NCBI GenBank assembly: GCA_022606425.2
Contig: JAHDVF020000137.1
Location: 124,001-188,000 of the forward strand
Length of the DNA stretch: 64,000 nucleotides
DNA from: Lepidostoma basale
Taxonomy: Eukaryota > Arthropoda > Insecta > Trichoptera > Lepidostomatidae
Direction of reading: 5' to 3'
Under the pieces are notes generated by a model, which saw nothing but the letters and a program-made list of their open reading frames with translations, was not told where the DNA came from and did not search any database. Both the position numbers and the translations under genes were made by a program. Positions 21,601-31,304 of the stretch are shown in pieces. Position 1 is the stretch's first letter. Each line of letters opens with the position of its first letter.

Positions 21601-22988
21601 GCTGGTTGCAATAACCAATTTACCTCCAGTAATGCCAGTGGGAAGAGCAATCAATCTGCTGAACACGATCACCTTCGAAATATATTAGCTTCCTGTCTTT
21701 CACCGCACTGATCCTGGTGCCTATCGGCTGATTACGCTCCTTCCTATCATGGGTAAGGTTCTAAAGAAGCTAATTCACAACAGGCTCGATGCCCTATTGT
21801 CGCCGCAATGCCCGAGAGGACGTTCGACGAAGGATGCGATCAGGTTCTCCTTGTACTGGGTAAGTGGTTCTGTTGATGAGGATCACAAGTATGCTCAGGG
21901 TATCTTGACATTACTGTTCTCACAAATCCTATAAATTTGTTTATATTGCCCTGTCTAATATAAATTTAATCATAATGGGTTTTCTTAATGCCAGACATTA
22001 CTTAAAACAATTTTGCAACTTAAATTAAGTTAATATACTCGTACAGTACCTGGATAATTAGAACCTGCTTAATTGGCAAAACTCTATAATTGGCAGAAAA
22101 GTTCCGGTGCCACCCCCTACGAGCACAAAAACCTCTTTAATTGGAATAAAGAAACCTGTTTAATTGAACTCGACATTCTGGCTCTAAACCTCTGTAATTG
22201 GAAAGCACCGCCTTTTTCACCTCTGCAATTGGAGAGCACTTCCTTCTCAACCTCTGTAATTGAAGAGCACTGCCTTTTCGATCTCTGTAAACTGACAACT
22301 CCTCAGTATTTGTTCTATACTCATCGAAGGTGGTCCATTTTAGATTGCAATGTTTCACAAACGTAAATATAACGGCCTTGATTTGAGCTCAAAACTAAAA
22401 TTAATCCAAGAATTTGACACCGATAAGTCTCGCGAAGAGTTGTGCAACATTTTTATCTTGTGAAACAGGCCCATGTTACTGATTTTTTTCAAGTCACAAT
22501 AATTAAATTTATTCTTTATATGTGTATTTATGTGCATACGTACGTATGTACAATTACAATTTACTTATTAAATTTGTATTGATTGTTTTATGCATCAATC
22601 CATGAATTGTTTTTATTGCTTTTCTGTTTATGTGGTTAAAAAACTAAAGCACAATCTGGACCTGCATGCATGAAAAACTGGATAATTGGAAAACCTGGTT
22701 AATTGATCATCGAAGGCCTGGTCTCTTGGAATGCCAATTATCCAGATTCCACTGTATGTTATTTTCTTCACTATAATTTTGAATTATGCTTCGCAGGTTT
22801 TGGTCCTGGATGCTGATTTAGATCTGTCAGTCATAAACGAAGAATACAAGAAGATGGAGCACCACATTCTGCAAACAGCAGTGGATGTGGTGATGAATTC
22901 CCCGAACAAATTTAGCCCCAAGCGGCCATCCGCTTCCATCCCCCTGCCTTCCCCTGGCAAGAAGACAAAAATCCAAATCAACTTATAA
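18678..22988 (+). CDS. dnk: Multisubstrate deoxynucleoside kinase (complete, 254 aa)
   Basis: Insect deoxynucleoside kinase, which phosphorylates the 5'-OH of deoxynucleosides for nucleotide salvage. Four exons, 18678-18842, 19517-19769, 21299-21453 and 22797-22988, join in frame with GT-AG introns. The P-loop is GNIGSGKT at residues 17-24. It is followed by EPVEAW at 41-46, the substrate-site segment WAMPFQSYVTLTML, then MERSIYSARYCFVENM (the ERS motif). The LID-type Arg-rich stretch is RIKKRARSEEQCVPLKY, and LVLDAD begins exon 4. The fly enzyme is 250 residues, so length fits. The Met at 18678 is the first ATG of the frame. Catalytic and nucleotide-binding motifs appear intact. Intron 2 carries a mariner, and intron 3 carries non-LTR fragments plus a pogo-type element ending about 40 nt before exon 4. 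Confidence 0.96.
18925..19175 (-). mobile_element. Non-LTR C-terminal fragment, (GTTA)n-tail family, copy 7
   Basis: Located in dnk intron 1, antisense to the gene. It is strongly decayed, but the 3' end (rc of 18928-18960: AGCGTGATGGTTAGTTTGTTA) and the KTWYD and FGHMER-like segments identify the family. Confidence 0.65.
19182..19205 (+). repeat. (TG)n microsatellite
   Basis: About twelve TG/GT dinucleotides with one interruption (GTGTGCGTGTGTGTGTGTGT) in dnk intron 1. Confidence 0.9.
19838..21008 (+). mobile_element. mariner element in dnk intron 2
   Basis: Terminal inverted repeats of about 27 bp: the left end reads TTAGGTGTTTCGGAAAGTTC and the right end, reverse-complemented, reads TTGGGTGTTTTGGAAAGTTC. 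Both continue GGTCCGC. The 1.17-kb length is close to full length for a mariner. The left end is preceded by TA; the right flank is degraded. The element lies sense to dnk. Confidence 0.92.
19994..20908 (+). pseudogene. Broken mariner transposase
   Basis: The start is intact (MSTFVVNKKHLREVLLFCF), with the N-terminal helix-turn-helix region. A stop follows HAPSDKS, and frameshifts follow the PGRPKKFVDEELEGLL stretch. The C-terminal half reopens from about 20495 with HNNARPH and PHPPYSPDVAPLDYHLFRSM. The second catalytic Asp of the usual DNARPH block is Asn here; the third Asp of the D,D34D triad (in LDYHLF) is retained. The copy is dead through several independent lesions. Confidence 0.9.
21500..21935 (+). 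mobile_element. Rearranged non-LTR fragments (Jockey/R1-like) in dnk intron 3
   Basis: 21500-21690 matches the C-terminal segment also seen at 29535-29720 (GYFENSAVLEG, LFVPDRYL, VGRAINLLNT). 21690-21935 then reads an RT N-terminal block (AYRLITLLPIMGKVLKKLIH, CPRGRSTKDAIRFSLYW). In an intact element the RT block comes before the C-terminal block. Two fragments have therefore been joined in reversed order. Confidence 0.7.
22044..22754 (+). mobile_element. pogo/Tigger-type DNA transposon, internally deleted
   Basis: The ends are CAGTACCTGGATAATTAGAA on the left and, in reverse complement, CAGTGGAATCTGGATAATTG on the right, flanked by TA on both sides (22042-22043, 22755-22756). CAGT ends, TA target duplication and GATAATT TIRs are typical of pogo/Tigger elements. 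Subterminal repeats of about 35-40 bp containing TCTGTAATTGGA occur four or more times between 22130 and 22280. The element is 711 bp and lies in dnk intron 3. Confidence 0.88.
22350..22463 (+). pseudogene. N-terminal remnant of pogo-type transposase
   Basis: 37 codons starting MFHKRKYNGLDLSSKLKLIQ and ending at a stop. This is the first helix region of the CENP-B N-terminal (psq-type) DNA-binding domain usual in pogo transposases. The rest of the protein is deleted. Confidence 0.75.
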
Positions 22989-23329
22989 ACTATTCAATAT
23001 GACCAGTGAAATCTCATTTACTGAATCTATTTTTACAGTCTTAAGTAAAGATCAAACGTATGCAACGAATTGAGGAAATATTATTTATTAAAATGCATAT
23101 ATTTGATTTTTATCTGTCGACGATATTTTTACACAATTTATTTTTTAGCGAATGAAAATGTATATATTTTTTTGTATTTCAGAGACTTCCCTACAAACGC
23201 TGGGGTATTTTGACACTTTTCTCAATGTCTTTCTTCTCATTATTATAGTTTTCCCATGTGATCACAGTTCATAGAACTTAACTGACAAAAGGACCATCAA
23301 CTAGTTATCAATCTGCATTTAACCTACCC
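22989..23329. other. dnk 3' flank
   Basis: AT-rich sequence after the dnk stop, presumably 3' UTR then spacer. No clear canonical poly(A) signal close to the stop and no other feature. Confidence 0.4.
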
Positions 23330-23780
23330 TCATGTATGGAAGTGAAAGATGAATGCCGTAGAAATGAGATCACTAAGAAGAATGTGTCGGAAAACGTTGT
23401 ATGATAGAATACCGAACGATGAAATAAGAAAGAAATGTAAGGCAGATGACTGCATCATGGATAAAATTAAAAAAGGATCCCTGAGATGGTTTGGACATAT
23501 GGAATGAATGGATGAGAGTAGAATGGTTAAAAAGTTGTACACAAGCAGCATGAGCGGAAAAAGAAGCCGAGGACGACCGAGGAAAACATGGCATGATCAA
23601 ATTAATCAATTACTAAAAGGCGGTCACATTCGAAGTCGGAATAATCGACGTGCGTGCATGGTACGATGTATGAATGTAGGGGAAGCCCGAGAGGTATGCC
23701 AGGACAGAGCTTTGTGGCGATCCATCCTCTCTGCCTACCCCACCGGGGAAATGGCGTGATGGTTAGTTCGTTTTTTTTTA
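23330..23780 (+). mobile_element. Non-LTR C-terminal fragment, (GTTA)n-tail family, copy 8
   Basis: Reads [88 protein letters not shown] and SAYPTGEMA. It has a stop after HME and a deletion near the start (SER joined to MNAVEM). It ends GGCGTGATGGTTAGTTCG. It is very similar to copy 9 at 53395. Confidence 0.88.
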
Positions 23781-24099
23781 ACCTTTGCCCACTAAAAAAA
23801 ATGCGTTAACTTCGTAAAAAATTGTGTTATAATTCTGCCTTAATTAATATTTAAACCATTCTATGTTATTCGTATACCAATAATTTTTCAAGATGAAACC
23901 CATATTGCCCACCACTTTTTCAATAATTTAACAGCATAATTAATAATGTGTCAGTTAGCATTTACGTTGAAAATGGGTGAAATTGAAGGGTGTTACAAAA
24001 TACATATCTTGCAAAATGTGCAGTGGCTTGAAAAATTTTGAGACCTTTGGTGTTCGATGTAACCACACATCGTAGTAACATTCAAAGCCCAGGTTTGTA

Positions 24100-24803
24100 C
24101 TTATACAGGTTCATCGGAAAATAATGCCAACATTTAAAATAACTGTTTTAAAAAAACTATTAGAAGTAATTCAATGGTTTTGATCTTAAAATGTGCGGAA
24201 AATGATAATTTTATTTTCGTACCTTAGTATGTTTCGATGTGTGCATCAGAATTTTATATGCATGAAGTCTTAGCCGTTTGTGCAGTACATTTTGAATCGT
24301 TGTTTTTAGAATTTGTAGCTCGGCACTTCGTCGAGCAATAGATTTTGTGGGGCTCCTGAGACAAGATTAGCGGATACGTTCGATATTCTCTTCTAATGTT
24401 GGTGATCGGCCTGGCCTTCATTTTTTTTCACCATTCCCTGTTTCCTTAAACTGGTTAAACCATCGAATGATAGCCTCGTAGTCAGGTACAGTTTGTCCTG
24501 GATAAGTTCTCTGAAACAACCGCCGTACACTGACTGGTGACTTTGACTCGGCGTACCAAATAACGCACTGTGCTTTTTGTTGAACGGTCAACATTGTACT
24601 GATCGGCAGGAGTTGTTGGCGCGCCCGCAGCCGACCTTGGTTACTGTGCATCTAGTGTGCGCATAGCAAGGTCAAGCCACCTCCAAAACAAAACATACGT
24701 TCACAGCTAGCGTTCAGTGACAGAATTACACGTTTAACATAAAGGGTTTCGGTGCTATAATTTTTTTAAATGTTGGCATTATTTTTCGATGATCCTGTAT
24801 AAG
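24100..24803 (-). mobile_element. Internally deleted Tc1/mariner-like element with 36-bp TIRs
   Basis: 24100-24135 and 24768-24803 are reverse complements with about three mismatches (core TACAGGATCATCG and ATAATGCCAACATTT). The ends can be read as TACAGG...CCTGTA flanked by TA. The 704-bp interior holds only the DNA-binding part of a transposase-like protein on the minus strand. It is non-autonomous. Confidence 0.88.
24230..24651 (-). pseudogene. Two-HTH transposase N-terminus (DUF4817 type), no DDE domain
   Basis: From the ATG at 24651 the ORF reads LTVQQKAQCVIWYAESKSPV and IIRWFNQFKETGN, the DUF4817-type helix-turn-helix found at the start of some insect transposase proteins. After a frameshift in an A-run it continues GRSPTLEENIERIR, stop, SPTKSIARRSAELQI and VLHKRLRLHAYK, the second HTH. 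No catalytic domain follows before the TIR. Confidence 0.8.
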
Positions 24804-24989
24804 AACTGTTTTTATTTTATTGGAGTTAATGATGAAAAGATACGTTGTTTTTTGTCCCAGGAGAAGTTGTATGCAGTTTGATAGTTTAGTTTATGTGTCC
24901 TGTATTATAGTTTCATAATTCTGGACTGATCAATGTTCTCAATCTTTTTTTTAACCCTGCTTAATTTTAAATCTGCTATATTGTTTTTC

Positions 24990-25080
24990 AAATTACTAGC
25001 AAGAAACGCTACCATCCATAATCATTTTAGATTTTTTTTTCATACTTTATACCTCAAAGTTGACCATCTACTGGATGCAT
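24990..25080 (+). repeat. Dispersed repeat shared with 19285-19365
   Basis: Both places read ACTAGCAAGAAACGCTACCATCC (one base variation per position class) followed by TAATCATTTTAG, then T/A-rich sequence and ATACCTCA. Fragment of an unidentified repeat. Confidence 0.55.
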
Positions 25081-25189
25081 GCTGGATTATGTCTCCTTTT
25101 AGAGAACAACAATTGTATTTCTCAATAGGTTTGCAGATAATGTATCGTTTAGTATTCCAAAGGGGTTAGGGGCAGTCAGAGGTATGAAA

Positions 25190-25840
25190 AAAACTAGTAT
25201 TTTAAATATATATTTTTTGTTAGTAATTTAATTTATAAAACCAACAATATAAAATTATTATATTATGTTTTAACTTGATTTGACCCAAATTTTGAAAAAA
25301 TATATAAATTATATATGAAGTTATCGCCATATCTGTTGGACCCTGTTCCATAACGCGGCGACCATCATAACTTCTTACAGGTTTATCTTAAAGCATTCAA
25401 ATAAAATAAATATATTACTTTAATAGTTAATCTAGTGCCTGATCAAAGGATTTTTTTTCTTTTAAATTTTTTTTTTTTATAAACAATTAACTGTTGCATT
25501 TTTCCTTGAAAATCCCAAAGTTAATTATCAGAGGCCGGCATTTTGTTTATTTTCAAAATAAAAAAAAAGCTTCGATCAGGCACTAAATTAACTATTTAAA
25601 TAATATGTTTTTTATTTGAATGATTTGAGATGAACCTGTAAGAAGTAATAATGGTCACCGCAAAGCACCAATTTTGGAACAGGGTCCAACAAATATGGCG
25701 ATAACCTCATATATAATTTATATTTTTTTTTTCAAATTTTGGTCAAATCAAGTTAAAACATAATATAATAATTTAATAATGTTGGTTTTATAAAATAAAT
25801 TAAATAACTGACAAAAAAAAAACATTGAAAATACTTTTTT
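25190..25840. repeat. Large palindromic element, about 250-bp arms
   Basis: The left arm about 25193-25444 and right arm about 25574-25836 are reverse complements over their whole length. Matching blocks include CGCCATATCTGTTGGACCCT against AGGGTCCAACAAATATGGCG, GATTTGACCCAAATTTTGA, AACTTCTTACAGGTT and AGTGCCTGATC. The spacer is about 130 bp of A/T runs. No ORF. It looks like a foldback-type non-autonomous element. Confidence 0.9.
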
Positions 25841-26439
25841 TTTTATTCTTTAAGTTGTAAATCACAATCATGTATGTGTTCATTTATTTTTATTGCTTAC
25901 TTAAATCTCATTTTTTTAAATAGTTATATTTATTGACTTATCTCATACCATCTCCTTTTTAAAGAAGTGTTTTGTTTTTACATTTTTGTTTTAACTGTAA
26001 TATATGTTGTGACGCATCCAACATGCTCCTTCTAAAAATTTTATATGCTTATTACCAAAATATTTTCACAAACATGATGATGACTGATGGAGATGGTATT
26101 AGTTTTAGGAACTTATCTTAATTTTTAAGAAATCGCATGTTGAATTATAAAAGAAAGTTTTGTTTAATTTAAAACATGTGGTTTATTTTTAAAAACCCGG
26201 TATAAAAAACTTTTTTTTTTGTGTGTCAAAACCAAATTAGAAACTAAGTCGTAGATAGAAAAATTGTTTACACCAATGAATTGATAATTCTGATTTATAT
26301 AGAAATTATATTAAGGGGGGTAATAGGTTTAGACGACAATTTTATTTATTTATTTTTTATTCTAAAGATCATTGATAAAACTAAAAATGTGCTTTCAAAG
26401 TTTTAAATAAAAATTTCAATTCGTTCTGCTATGAGCGGT
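25841..26439. other. AT-rich spacer, nothing recognised
   Basis: Poly-T and poly-A-rich sequence without coding, RNA or repeat features that I can support. Confidence 0.4.
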
Positions 26440-26675
26440 TAAGTGAGCATCTCCCGTGTTGGCGCCTTTTTATATTTCATATTTGTGAAAGTACGTTCAT
26501 AAGACAAATACTCTTGACTTTGGAGAGTATCTTGTATTCCTAATGTCGAACCATCTCTCATGCGTTCCTGGTATTATATATTTTTTTATGTTTTACCTGT
26601 TCTCAATAGATGCCTTAAACTATAATTGTTGTTTGTAATATCTTTTGAGAAAATAAACTGATTTAATTTGAGAAT
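26440..26675 (+). mobile_element. 3' UTR fragment of a non-LTR element (same family as 29340-29940)
   Basis: Shares with 29745-29935 the blocks GACAAATACTCTTGACTTT, TCCTAATGTCGAACCATCTC, GCGTTCCT, CTCAATAGATGCCTTAAAC and AAATAAACTGATTT. It is only the non-coding 3' end. Confidence 0.85.
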
Positions 26676-26805
26676 CAATTGTATCTCAATAGAGACGAAG
26701 ATGCAAATTGGAAACAGAATTTGGTTGATCGAGGTGTTTACAGGACTTATGACCTGTCATTGGTTGGGTTAAGCGCACGCTTTATGTAATACAACATTCC
26801 CCATT
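26676..26805. repeat. Dispersed repeat shared with 9425-9575, copy 2
   Basis: Contains TTGTATCTCAATAGAGACGA, GTTTACAGGACTTATGACC and TCATTGGTTGGGTTAAGCGC. It is joined directly to the preceding non-LTR 3' end. The two repeats are therefore adjacent here but not at 9.4 kb. Confidence 0.75.
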
Positions 26806-27309
26806 CCATCTTTTTTTTTTTTTTTTTTTGACTTTTTCAAATGCATTTTTCTTGAAAGAACTTTTTTGAATTTGTGTACACTCTAGCTTAAAAAGATCTT
26901 AATTAACCATTTTAAAAATGGACATTTAGTTTCTGTGTATATTTACGCTCTATGTGAACCTCATTACAAAAACAGATTAAAGGAAACATAAAAAAAAATT
27001 AAACACGTCTAAAAAATTTTTTTTTAATTTTTTAAAAAGAATTAAGGTTCATATTAAAGAGAGACATGTCCTTAAAGTATATTTAAACTTCTATTGATTA
27101 AAGTTGAAAACTGTGGCCTTCAGAGTGTACACAAACAGCTACGTCAGATGGTGACCTCCGATGGGTCTTCAACATTTTCCAATTAAATATATATTTTTAA
27201 TTACTGTATTTACTAAAATACATTTATAACATGTAGCCAAAGTTTCAATATTTTATAAGTGTCCCTTGCCAAAAATAAATCATGAAAATGAGTAAAAAAA
27301 AAACATCGC
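26806..27309. other. AT-rich spacer, nothing recognised
   Basis: A 20-nt T-run followed by AT-rich non-coding sequence. No supported feature. Confidence 0.4.
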
Positions 27310-27700
27310 TCTAAACCCGAGGTTCCCAAACTTTTTTGTGCCTTAGACCCCTTGCCGAATTTTTATATTTTGTATAGACCCCCTGCTTTGATTGATAAAA
27401 AAAAAATGGTTGCTGCCGAATTCTACTGGCCGAAAGTCGCTGTCGAGCTAAATAAAGGTCGCCAACGATTTCCAGCGTCCGATTTTCCCCAATTGAGCTT
27501 AAAAAAAAAAAGGCCGCCAATGATTTTGATATTCGTATTGCGTTTCAATATTCGGCTTCAATTTAGTTAAAGCATCTCGTGGACCCCCATATACATCTTA
27601 TGGACCCCCAATTTTGTTTGCAACTGTCGTAGACCCCTTGCAAGTTATCGTGGACCCCTGGGGGTCTATATAGACCACTTTGGGAATCACTGCTCTAAAC
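27310..27700 (+). repeat. GACCCC-rich dispersed repeat, copy 2 (longer)
   Basis: Begins GAGGTTCCCAAACTTTTTTG, ends ACCACTTTGGGAATCACTGC, and contains several ATGGACCCCC/TAGACCCC blocks. It matches 17185-17325 in its second half. The ends (GGTTCCCAAAC and TTTGGGAATC) are imperfect inverted repeats, consistent with a MITE-like unit. Small ORFs here are incidental. Confidence 0.75.
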
Positions 27701-28249
27701 CTATATCCCCCCTTAATGCATTGATGAAAATCAGATTTTTTTTATTTGCTTTTCAAAAAAATAAAAAATATGTACTATTTAATTTATATAAATATTTTTA
27801 TACATTTAATATCTTTATGTAACTTTCGAATATTTTGAATTTTAAAATCATAATTTATAAGTGTTGGATTGAATATGAGAATCTCTCATTTAAAATAAAT
27901 ACCATGTGTTTATAAAATATAGGTTTATATTGCAATGAAATGTCTTTATTTATAGCTAAAAATACATTTTCAATACAATGACCACTGCTATATCAATATT
28001 TTTGAATTATAAAAATGTCAAAAAGTGCTTTTTTTATTTATGTAACATTTTGTATAATTCTTACCACCGTCGGCCAGGCATTCTGGCTCAAATGATTTTA
28101 ATATGCAGCTCCGTGGCCTCTGTAAGGGTCTGGCCCGCAAAGGTAAGAGTGTACTTACTGATTTCTCAAGCTTCTTCCAATAACCATACAACTCTTGAAG
28201 GGTTTTAGCCAAGCCAATTTCTCAAGCACCCAAATATATTATATGATTT
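27701..28249. other. AT-rich spacer
   Basis: Non-coding apart from a 64-codon minus-strand ORF at 28018-28212 with no recognisable domain. Nothing else seen. Confidence 0.4.
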
Positions 28250-29290
28250 TTTTTTTCAACTCTATTTACAATGCTTTCCCCATTTTTTAGATTATTTTAA
28301 AAACAAAATGTTATCTACACATATATTGGATGCTACCTATTGCCAGGAAACAAGTATTCAAAATCAAATTAACGAAGCATTTAGATGGAAGATTCTGAGA
28401 ACACTTCTTTCCCCGAAGAGAAATAGTTGTCGACGAATCTGTGGCAAATTTCAAGGGTAGAATTTACTTCATGACATTATTCAAATAAACTAACTAAATT
28501 GGGTATTCGCTGATTCCAGTTGTGGATCATTTATTCCATATTAAGGCTCACTTAGAACTGAGAAATTAATAAGACCTGATCTGCGATTTAGGACCAGAAT
28601 CATTTTACAATTATATAGCAATTTATTGGTTTCAATTCCAGAATTTGAATTTACGAAGTTGAAAACACATTTAACAGGAACAATTATGAAGAATGAAAAC
28701 CAGGGGAAACAATTGCATATGTAAGTGATGATGTTATTGTTATTGGTTGGAAGGATAAAAGAGTGGCGGACAATGCAATGAATCAACTATAAAATAATAT
28801 GCGGAACCAAGGTGGTGATACATTATACTGAGTATATGTGAGGTGTCGATAGAACCGACCATCTTACTTCGACATATTGCTTTCCAAGAAAATCATTTAA
28901 ATGGTGGTGTAAGCTCTTTTTTTGAGCTTACAAGTTTCATTGATAAATTCGTATATTTTATACAACAAAAAAAGATAAAAAAAACATGAATGAAACACCA
29001 ATGAGTCATCTTTAATTTGCAGATAGGCTGGTTAGAAATCATAGAGATAGTGCAAAAACAAAAAAGTTTAAAGACAGGAAAAAAGGTAGACCCAGAACAG
29101 GTTTAATAATGTCAATCCACATGTGATAATGCCTAATGTAGAAAAAATATAGGGATTGCGTCGTTTGCAATTCTGGAAGGGAAGGAGAGTAAAGAAATCA
29201 GTAACAATGCATTACTGCAAAACTTGTGTTAAACCAGCAATTCATGCGGGAGAATGCTTCGAAAAATATAATATTGTATAAAGTGATGGT
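28250..29290 (+). pseudogene. piggyBac-like transposase relic
   Basis: Fragments in order on the plus strand: IVVDESVANFKGRIYFMTLF (the conserved catalytic-region block), then GVDRTDHLTSTYCFPRKSFK followed by WW (the GVD..D...Y block), then a C-terminal cysteine-rich domain. That domain reads YRDCVVCNSGRE and, after a one-frame shift, HYCKTCVKPAIHAGECFEKY. Order and spacing match piggyBac-family transposases. Many stops and frameshifts are present. I found no convincing TIRs. Confidence 0.8.
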
Positions 29291-29339
29291 GATTACCTAA
29301 TAATACAATAGTAAGAAAGATAAGTTTATAATAACTATA

Positions 29340-29940
29340 AACTTCCTATACAACATGTTGGTCCGGAGCAGGCTTGAAAGTGGTTCTGTGATATGGAGTA
29401 TTTTGTTATGCTGGAGAGGGTTCAGAAAAAAATTCTGAGGTATCTCTACATGAGGGAGTATGGTAATTATCGATGGCTCTATCCCATGAAACCAATTCTC
29501 TACAGCTTCGAAGAGATGGGCATCTCATAACCCATTTCTTTAGATTAATCAGGGGATATTTCGAGAACTCGGCTGTGCTGGAGGGTGTCGCTCTTTTTGT
29601 CCCTGATAGATATCTCTGACAGCGACAACACAGATTGTTTTACTTACCGGCCGCCAGAACCAATCTGCCTCTGGTGACGCCAGTGGGAAGAGCAATTAGT
29701 CTGCTGAACACGGTCTCCTCAGATATCGATGTCTTTCATATTAGTGAAGGTTTGTTCAGGGGACAAATACTCTTGACTTTAGATAGTATCTTGTCTTCCT
29801 AATGTCGAACCATCTCTAATGCGTTCCTAGTATATTTTGTGTGTGTATAACATTTTACCTGTACTCAATAGATGCCTTAAACATTTATGCTGTTGCTTTA
29901 GAGAAAAATAAACTGATTTGATTTGATTTGAATAACGTTG
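29340..29940 (+). mobile_element. Non-LTR retrotransposon 3' portion with (TTGAT)n tail
   Basis: Plus strand reads ERVQKKILRYLYMREYGNYR, WLYPMKPILYSFEEMGIS, IRGYFENSAVLEGV, LFVPDRYL and PVGRAISLLNT. This is the C-terminal region common to Jockey/R1-like insect elements, with stops after GIS and RYL. It is followed by the 3' UTR shared with 26440-26675 and the tail GATTTGATTTGATTTGA. The element is 5'-truncated. Confidence 0.8.
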
Positions 29941-30059
29941 GACCGAATTATCACCTTTATTTTATTGTGATAATTATACCCAAAATGCGATATTGATATA
30001 TTATGTACAAAACAGATGACATTCGGACGGCTTGACTACAGTGGGTCAGTATTGCATTT

Positions 30060-30215
30060 GAACAGCCGTAACGTTGAAAGGGTGATCATCTATCAAGGTT
30101 CGGAAGATTTCTCATCTGGGTCATGTACTGCGTCGGGAAACCACCTTCTCCAAATTGGAGGGGAAAATTGAGGGAGTAGACCGGCATCCGAAGTGTGGGG
30201 GAGCTGTTCCGAGCG
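30060..30215 (+). mobile_element. Short RTE-like RT C-terminal fragment
   Basis: Reads VRKISHLGHVLRRETTFSKL then EGKIEGVD, the I-YLGHVLR...GKIEG motif of RTE-like ORFs. About 150 bp remain. Confidence 0.65.
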
Positions 30216-31304
30216 GCGCAGGAAAGGGACATTTCATGTCTTATGGGCTAATATAGCTTTTGTTCCCTGAATGAGTGGCGAAATTTTCAACAAAGTAAGT
30301 AATCATATGCTATCCCAAAATCTCTAAATAAACAATCGTTCACCATTCCCTTTTAGAGTTTGTTCACAGGTCCCTTTCAGACAAAATCTGTTCCTATGTG
30401 GTAAAAGATTATTAGAAAAGAACCTCACCAAAGATTTACGATTTATATTGACAAATACTAGTATAATGTAAGAAATTATGCAAATAAAACATATTGTGCC
30501 CAAGACCTCCACGATTCTGAGCACAGACCAGTTGTTACAGAACCTGCCAGCAGCCCTCTCTAGTCAACTTCGGTTAGGTTAAAAAATTAGCTGTAAGGTA
30601 TTTCTCCTTTATTAAATTGTGTTTCCCCCCCCAATTGGTGTTCTAATTGCCGACCCACTCACTCAGTACTACCACCATCAAAAAGCTTGCAGCCCGTAGA
30701 GTTGATACCTAGAGATACATCTGCGATAAGTGACCTGATATTGTCACCATAGTGACAACTCCGGCTACCGAGATTTCTGCTAAAATGCTTGTCGTCATTA
30801 ATATGTCTTAATAAGCAAGGTTTTCTGTATTGGTAGAGACCAACCAACTTGCCTTCAAGATTCTGGAGTAAAACTTATTGACAAAAATATTCCAGGCTTA
30901 AAATTAGACACCTGAAAAGCATTCGAATTTAATAAAGCCATGTATAATAAAATAAAAATCCTGAACTAGATCAACCTTGCAAATAGCCATATTTTTGGCT
31001 TTTTATTATACTTGAAGTAATATTTTAATGTTCAAATTAACTGTAAATAAATAAAAATGTGCTATAACGATACAATGCGAGTTTATTCACATAAAACTGA
31101 ATGTTTGTAAACACAGCAAGCCCATGTAATAAATAAGTCTGTCACATTTTTATAGTATCATAAAAAATCGACCATAAAGTATTTTGAAAACATACATTTT
31201 TCTGTCAAAACTGATTTGAATCAGTTTGTCAACATAACGTTAAATCTTCTGCATCGAATACATGTTCTACAAATGCTAATGTAGTTATAAAAGGATATAT
31301 TAAA
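30216..31304. other. Intergenic region upstream of the first ZAD zinc-finger gene
   Basis: AT-rich. It presumably includes the promoter of the plus-strand gene near 31200-31304. No other feature recognised; short minus-strand ORFs at 30324-30847 have no domain signature. Confidence 0.45.

Noticed and set aside
22073..22366. 97-codon plus ORF
   Set aside because: It falls entirely within the subterminal repeats of the pogo-type element.
28018..28212. Minus-strand ORF beginning AKTLQELYGYWKKLEK
   Set aside because: Looks protein-like for about 16 residues, but no family is recognised and there is no flanking exon support.
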